This document shows positions 6,907 to 10,368 of a DNA stretch of 10,368 nt, in pieces; within the stretch, counting starts at the first letter, position 1, and every line of letters begins with the position of its first letter. The stretch is from Chloroflexota bacterium. Its GTDB lineage: Bacteria; Chloroflexota; Dehalococcoidia; SM23-28-2; RBG-16-64-32. The notes under the pieces were generated by a model. The model ran no database searches and had not been told where the DNA came from. It worked only from the letters and a program-made list of their open reading frames with translations. The stretch is from positions 1 to 10,368 of the forward strand of contig JACPQO010000260.1 of NCBI GenBank assembly GCA_016190405.1, given 5' to 3'. The position numbers and the translations under genes are program-made.

Positions 6907-8508
6907 GTGCGCGTCAGCCCGGTCGTCCCGCTTCTAGTCCTGACCGCCCTTGCCACCGTCGCCTGCGGAGGCGGCGGCCCGCACACGACCGTCACACCCC
7001 CAGCCTCTCTCGCGTCTTCGCCAGGCGGCTCCCCCGGCCCGACCGCCTGCGCGGGCGACCTCGCCGCCCACCCCCCGGACACCACGATCTACGGCGCCGC
7101 CGCCGGCGACTTCCTGGCCGACCGCTTCTCCCTGACCAGCGGCGACTTCAACAACGACGGCTTCGCTGACATCCTCCTGGGGGCGCCGAAAGCAGACGGC
7201 CCTGATGGCTTCCGCACGGACGCCGGAGCAGCCTACGTCATCCTGGGCGGCCAGTCGCTACCCGCCACGCTGGACCTGGCCCAACCCGGCGCGGCCGCGA
7301 CGACGATGCTCGGCGAGCGCGCCGGCGACAACTTCGGCTTCACCGTGGCCAGCGGCGACGTCAACGGCGACGGCATCGACGACATACTGGTGGGCGCCCG
7401 TTTCGCCTCCGCTAACGACCGCACGCTCGTGGGCAAGACGTACGCCGTCTTCGGTCGCTCGAGCCTGCCGGCAACCGTAGATGCGGCCCGCGGCGACCCG
7501 GACGTTACCATCCTCGGCGTGGACGGGGGCGACTACTCGGGAATCGCCCTGGGCGCCGGCGACGTGACCGGCGACGGCACGGACGACATCATCATCGGCG
7601 CCGCCAACGCCGGCGGGCCGGAGAACGGCCGGGCCGGGGCCGGCGAGGCGTACGTGGTGGCCGGCGCGCCAAATCTGCCCCGCCTCATCGACCTGGGCCC
7701 GGGCAAGCCGTTCTTCACTGTCTTCGGCCAGGCGGCCGGCGACGCCCTCCCCAACTACGCCACCGCCCGCGACCTGGACGGCGACGGCCGCGCCGAGTTG
7801 CTGCTGGGCACCCACCTGGCCAGCCGCGGCGACCCAGGGCGCGAGCAGGCCGGCGAGGCCTATGTCATCCCGGTACCGGACTCTGGGGGCGTCCTCGACC
7901 TGGCCTCGGGCCAGGGGTTCACGGCCATCACGGGGGCCGCTCCCCACGATCACTTCGGCGTCTATCTGGCCGCCGGCGACGTCAACGGCGACGGCCTGGC
8001 CGACGCCATCATCGGGGCCCGCGATGTCGACTCCCCAACCAGCGACCTGGCCAACCCCGGCGCCGTCTACCTGCTCTTGGGATCGAGTCCCCTGCGCGGT
8101 TCCCAGGACATGGCGCAGGCCCCGCTCGATGCCGCCATCTACGGGGCGGACCTGGGCGACAGCCTGGGCTTCACCGTGGCCAGCGGCGACTTCAACGGCG
8201 ACGGCATCGCCGACGTGCTGGCCGGCGCGCCGGTCGGCGATGGCTGCGGCAACGCTCGCGCCGAAGCGGGCGACGCCTACGTCGTGCTGGGCCGGAGCGG
8301 GCTGTCAGGGACTATCGACCTCGCTTCCGGGCAGGCGGACCGCGCGATCTACGGCGCCGAGGCCGGCGACGAACTGGGCTTCTCCGTGGCCGCCGGCGAC
8401 GTCAACGGCGACGGCAAGGACGACCTCATCCTCGGCGCCCTCCTGGCCGACGGCCCGGACAACGCCCGCCCGGACGCCGGCGAAGCGTACATCGTCCTCA
8501 GCCGCTGA
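6907..8508 (+). CDS. Second seven-bladed FG-GAP beta-propeller lipoprotein
   Basis: Starting at GTG 6907 the product has 533 residues, with signal peptide RVSPVVPLLVLTALATVAC and lipobox Cys20. The frame is open back to a TTG at 6838, which would add 23 Pro/Arg-rich residues; the downstream start is chosen because it gives a normal signal length and follows the predicted promoter, although neither start has a clear ribosome binding site. A short Pro/Ser linker precedes seven FG-GAP Ca loops starting at residues 80 (DFNNDGFAD), 151, 219, 289 (DLDGDGRAE), 358, 428 and 498, spaced 68-71 apart, which makes a complete propeller and little else. Blade signatures (IYGAxxGDxLGF, VAxGDVNGDG, DNARPDAGEAY) match the gene at 4149-5774, so the two are paralogues. 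A role in surface binding is inferred from the family. It converges on the lamin-tail-like gene with a 36-base gap. Confidence 0.87.
   Translation: MRVSPVVPLLVLTALATVACGGGGPHTTVTPPASLASSPGGSPGPTACAGDLAAHPPDTTIYGAAAGDFLADRFSLTSGDFNNDGFADILLGAPKADGPDGFRTDAGAAYVILGGQSLPATLDLAQPGAAATTMLGERAGDNFGFTVASGDVNGDGIDDILVGARFASANDRTLVGKTYAVFGRSSLPATVDAARGDPDVTILGVDGGDYSGIALGAGDVTGDGTDDIIIGAANAGGPENGRAGAGEAYVVAGAPNLPRLIDLGPGKPFFTVFGQAAGDALPNYATARDLDGDGRAELLLGTHLASRGDPGREQAGEAYVIPVPDSGGVLDLASGQGFTAITGAAPHDHFGVYLAAGDVNGDGLADAIIGARDVDSPTSDLANPGAVYLLLGSSPLRGSQDMAQAPLDAAIYGADLGDSLGFTVASGDFNGDGIADVLAGAPVGDGCGNARAEAGDAYVVLGRSGLSGTIDLASGQADRAIYGAEAGDELGFSVAAGDVNGDGKDDLILGALLADGPDNARPDAGEAYIVLSR
7336..7383 (+). repeat. 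Intragenic FG-GAP blade repeat, copy 1 (blade 2)
   Basis: These 48 bases encode GFTVASGDVNGDGIDD and match 8167-8214 (GFTVASGDFNGDGIAD, blade 6) at 46 of 48 positions. Codon choice, not only protein sequence, is shared. Confidence 0.75.
8167..8214 (+). repeat. Intragenic FG-GAP blade repeat, copy 2 (blade 6)
   Basis: This is the partner of 7336-7383, 831 bases (four blades) downstream in the same frame, with two mismatches, both changing an amino acid. Confidence 0.75.
8446..8493 (+). repeat. Blade-insert repeat shared between two FG-GAP genes (copy B)
   Basis: Encodes ADGPDNARPDAGEAYI in the last blade of the second FG-GAP gene and matches 4434-4481 at 43 of 48 positions by eye. Confidence 0.6.
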
Positions 8509-8544
8509 GTCGGTCGAAGGCCTGTCGCCTGGCAGTCCCGTCTG

Positions 8545-8784
8545 TTAGGGCGTGCAGGTGGCGAAGAAGATGGGCGGCGCCAGCCGGTTCACGTCGAAGA
8601 TGTCGATCCTCCCGTTCGACCCGGTGCCTGTCCGGTTGATGTCTTTACGGGGGCTGTAGTTGGGGTTGGCGGGATAGGTGCTGAAGAAGACCGGCGGCGC
8701 CAGGGCGTTGACGTCGAAGATGTCGATCCTGGTGGCGCTGCCGGTGCCGGTGGTGTTGAGGTTGGCCGGCCACTCGCTGCCACA
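8545..8784 (-). other. Paired dockerin-like C-terminal module (lamin-tail-like protein)
   Basis: Residues 330-408 begin at Cys330 (CGSEWPANLN) and end in ATCTP with Cys406. Two RIDIFDV-xx-LAPP-(V/I)FF units start at residues 348 and 388. The second is preceded by KDINRTGTGSNG, an EF-hand-like loop about five residues longer than the matching loop in the peptidase. The module matches the peptidase tail in order and in end motif. Confidence 0.75.
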
Positions 8785-9771
8785 GTGGTTGTTGGGGTCG
8801 GTGCCGATGGCGGGGACGCCGCCGGCGCTGGGCAGAGTCTCCTCGGCGTTGGTCCAGCCGTCGCAGTCGTCGTCGCCGGGGGGCACAGACCAGGGCTTGG
8901 CCGGGCACGAGGTCGACGTCGGGGTGGGCGTAGGCGTGGGGGTAGGCGCAGCCGTCGACGTAGGCGTCGGCGTCGCGGTCGGGGTCGGGGTCAGCGTCGC
9001 GGTTGGCGTTGGGGTGGGCTGCGGCGCGTCGGTCAGTTGCAGCACCGTCCTGGCATTGTTTCGGGGGGTCGTCAGGTCGCTGGCCAGGCTGCCCGACGCC
9101 ACACTGAAGGTCGACGCGGAAACGGCCTGGAGCGAGTACTCGGTGCTGTTGTTTGATGGCCCGGGGCTCAAGGCGCCCAGCCGTAGGGAGCGGTTATCGC
9201 TGGGGCTGGGCAGCGCCACCGCCGCCGACCCGAAGTCGGCGGCGGCCCCGCCGTAGGCCACGGAATCGACATCCCCCGCCTGAATGCTGAAATTGGCGTC
9301 GCAGCCGTCCGACGCCTGGTCAGCGAACACCACCTTGCCGCCGGTGGACTGCACCGGGTGGAGAGCGTCGCCGCCGTTGCTGCCGACGGTGTTGCCGCTA
9401 GTGAAGGTGAAATCGGCGTCGCCGCCCACGGTGTTGGTGTTAAACTCCTGCGTGGCGATCAGGATCGACTCACCGGTGGCCCCGTTGACCACGCCCCCGG
9501 GGAACGTGAAGGTCGCCTTCAGGGTACCCGCCCCGTCGAAGAACTTGAGCGTATGGCCGCCCACAAATGTCTGGCCTGGCGAGCACATACGCAGCTCCAC
9601 GTACTGGATGTTGGCGTCGCCGTTGAAGCCGCCCATTACGGCGTGGATGCGCACCAGGTGAAAGGCCGCCGCCGCCCGCTGCGGCGGCTGGGACAAGACC
9701 GATAACGCCGCCAGCAGCCCGACCAGGGCTAACAACCCGGCAAACACGAACGCGCCGCGCTTTGGAGACAT
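8545..9771 (-). CDS. Secreted lamin-tail-like protein with Pro/Thr linker, TSP3-like segment and paired dockerin-like tail
   Basis: The 408-residue product begins MSPKRGAFVF with a classical signal peptide (basic n-region, hydrophobic 8-27) and no lipobox, so it is likely secreted. Residues 38-110 resemble a lamin-tail domain: LVRIHAVMGG, QYVELRM, GGHTLKFFDG, FTFPGGVV, ESILIAT. The beta-rich region continues to about 247. Residues 249-288 are a Pro/Thr linker. Next comes a bacterial TSP3-like Ca motif (DDDCDGWTNAEE with GTDPNN, 300-327), then two near-identical units, GSATRIDIFDVNALAPPVFF and GSNGRIDIFDVNRLAPPIFF, 40 residues apart, ending ATCTP. The metallopeptidase has the same tail, so both may be handled by the same export, anchoring or docking partner. 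The ATG at 9771 has AGGGGAGGG six to nine bases upstream. The lamin-tail call is by pattern only and moderately sure. Confidence 0.85.
   Translation of the reverse strand: MSPKRGAFVFAGLLALVGLLAALSVLSQPPQRAAAAFHLVRIHAVMGGFNGDANIQYVELRMCSPGQTFVGGHTLKFFDGAGTLKATFTFPGGVVNGATGESILIATQEFNTNTVGGDADFTFTSGNTVGSNGGDALHPVQSTGGKVVFADQASDGCDANFSIQAGDVDSVAYGGAAADFGSAAVALPSPSDNRSLRLGALSPGPSNNSTEYSLQAVSASTFSVASGSLASDLTTPRNNARTVLQLTDAPQPTPTPTATLTPTPTATPTPTSTAAPTPTPTPTPTSTSCPAKPWSVPPGDDDCDGWTNAEETLPSAGGVPAIGTDPNNHCGSEWPANLNTTGTGSATRIDIFDVNALAPPVFFSTYPANPNYSPRKDINRTGTGSNGRIDIFDVNRLAPPIFFATCTP
8908..9027 (-). repeat. Low-complexity Pro/Thr linker repeat
   Basis: On the coding strand this stretch repeats hexamer-like units encoding PT/AT/ST dipeptides (residues 249-288). 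It is a flexible extracellular linker and a likely site of length variation between strains. Confidence 0.8.
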
Positions 9772-9776
9772 GGTGG

Positions 9777-9811
9777 CCCTCCCCTGAGCACGAATAACTC
9801 ACGTCGTTATA
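9777..9811 (-). promoter_or_regulatory. Ribosome binding site and -10-like element of the lamin-tail-like gene
   Basis: On the minus strand TATAAC (9811-9806, 5/6 to -10) would start transcription near 9799; no good -35 is seen at 16-18 bases. AGGGGAGGG (9785-9777) lies just before the ATG at 9771. The element suggests that this gene has its own promoter despite following the FG-GAP gene on the same strand after 96 bases. Confidence 0.4.
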
Positions 9812-9867
9812 CGCAGTGCGGAGGGAAACGGATTTCTTGCCGGGCTCGGCGGCTGGGAGAAAGTGCG

Positions 9868-10368
9868 CTACGGCAGGTCGATGGCGTAGATGCGGGCCGG
9901 GCGCTGCTGTCCTTGAGTAGGGCCGGCCGCCGCCAGGATCAACTCCGGCCGCCCGTCTCCGTTTATGTCGCCGATGGCCACCCCCGTTCCCAGCCCGTCG
10001 CCCTGGGCCGCCCCGTAGACAAACAGGCTGTTCGCCGGGGCCTCCCGCAGGTCTACCGTGCCCGGCAGGTCTTGGTCGAACACCACGTACGTCACCCCGC
10101 TCAGCGAGCGCCCGTTGCCGCCCGCCAGGGCCGTCCCCAGGACGATGTCATCGCGACCGTTGCCGTCCAGATCGCGGGTGTCCACGCTGGTCGCCAGGAG
10201 CGACGAAGGCTCGACGCCGTAGACCGTGGCGTTGGCCGCGCCCGACGCCAGGTCCAGCGTCCCCGACAGCGAACGCGAGCCGAAGACCACGTACGCGGCG
10301 CCGGCGTTGGTGCGCCGGCCGTCCGGCCCGCTGTCCGTCCGCGACACGGCGACGATATCGGCCAGCCC
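9868..10368 (-). CDS. Third FG-GAP beta-propeller protein, C-terminal part (cut by window edge)
   Basis: The frame is open to the right edge, so 166 C-terminal residues are seen and the start lies outside. The visible part begins GLADIVAVSRTDSGPDGRRT, the end of an FG-GAP Ca loop with a blade insert, and continues with loops DLDGNGRDD (66-74 of the visible part) and DINGDGRPE (134-142), ending AIDLP. These are the last three blades of a propeller of the same type as the two complete paralogues; TVYGVE, FVYGAAQGD and AGAAYVVFG match their blade strands. The last blade is more divergent (PTQGQQRPARIYAIDL replaces the usual insert). It is probably also an exported lipoprotein, by analogy; the signal peptide is not visible. 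A gap of 96 bases separates it from the downstream lamin-tail-like gene. Confidence 0.85.
   Translation of the reverse strand, partial: GLADIVAVSRTDSGPDGRRTNAGAAYVVFGSRSLSGTLDLASGAANATVYGVEPSSLLATSVDTRDLDGNGRDDIVLGTALAGGNGRSLSGVTYVVFDQDLPGTVDLREAPANSLFVYGAAQGDGLGTGVAIGDINGDGRPELILAAAGPTQGQQRPARIYAIDLP

Noticed and set aside
6845..6907. Short frame from the ATG at 6845 (20 codons) ahead of the second FG-GAP gene
   Set aside because: It ends at a TAG overlapping the GTG start region, has no ribosome binding site and an unremarkable Arg/Pro/Ala composition; a leader peptide cannot be supported.
7258..7953. Minus-strand open frame of 231 codons opposite the second FG-GAP gene
   Set aside because: It mirrors the repeated blade DNA and has no domain; the plus strand carries seven regular Ca loops.
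7300..8420. Regularly spaced GGCGAC-TCAACGGCGACGGC repeats that could suggest a CRISPR-like array
   Set aside because: Units are in frame about 210 bases apart and encode Ca loops of FG-GAP blades; the intervening sequence is coding and related, not spacer-like.
8518..8530. AGGC/GCCT mini-hairpin between convergent genes
   Set aside because: A 4-bp stem with no T-tract.
8678..9256. Plus-strand open frame with Val/Gly repeats opposite the Pro/Thr linker
   Set aside because: The GVGVGV stretch is simply the complement of the PTPT-coding repeat.

Overview
The window is GC-rich and gene-dense. It carries seven complete protein genes and one cut off at the right edge; no rRNA, tRNA, CRISPR array or transposase is visible. 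High GC, long Pro/Thr 'PTPT' linkers, FG-GAP propeller lipoproteins and dockerin-like C-termini ending in 'LAPPxFFxTCxP' suggest a Chloroflexota lineage, perhaps close to Dehalococcoidia. That placement is inferred from protein style, not from a marker gene.

Layout: (1) 151-1065 (+), a lipoprotein of the ZnuA/TroA metal-binding family that has lost its three metal-binding histidines. (2) 4048-1078 (-), a likely two-gene operon: a small Cys-containing lipoprotein, then a large secreted M36-like zinc metallopeptidase with a P-domain-like region, a Ca-binding Asp-rich segment and a paired dockerin-like tail. (3) 4149-5774 (+), a seven-bladed FG-GAP lipoprotein. (4) 6712-5783 (-), a six-bladed TolB/PD40-type propeller lipoprotein. 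(5) 6907-8508 (+), a second seven-bladed FG-GAP lipoprotein. (6) 9771-8545 (-), a secreted lamin-tail-like protein with a Pro/Thr linker and the same dockerin-like tail as the peptidase. (7) 10368-9868 (-), the last three blades of a third FG-GAP protein. Genes alternate strands, giving two divergent intergenic regions (about 4049-4148 and 6713-6906) with plausible promoters and three tight convergent junctions (gaps of 8 to 36 bases).

All seven complete genes encode exported proteins: five lipoproteins and two with Sec-type signal peptides. The partial gene belongs to the same exported family. No cytoplasmic enzyme or regulator is present, so the region reads as a surface and secretome island built on Ca-stabilised beta-propellers. 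The most interesting signals are the shared 74-79 residue C-terminal module of the peptidase and the lamin-tail-like protein, the degenerate metal site of the solute-binding protein, and an apparent one-base deletion that disconnects the peptidase from its ribosome binding site and signal-peptide start.
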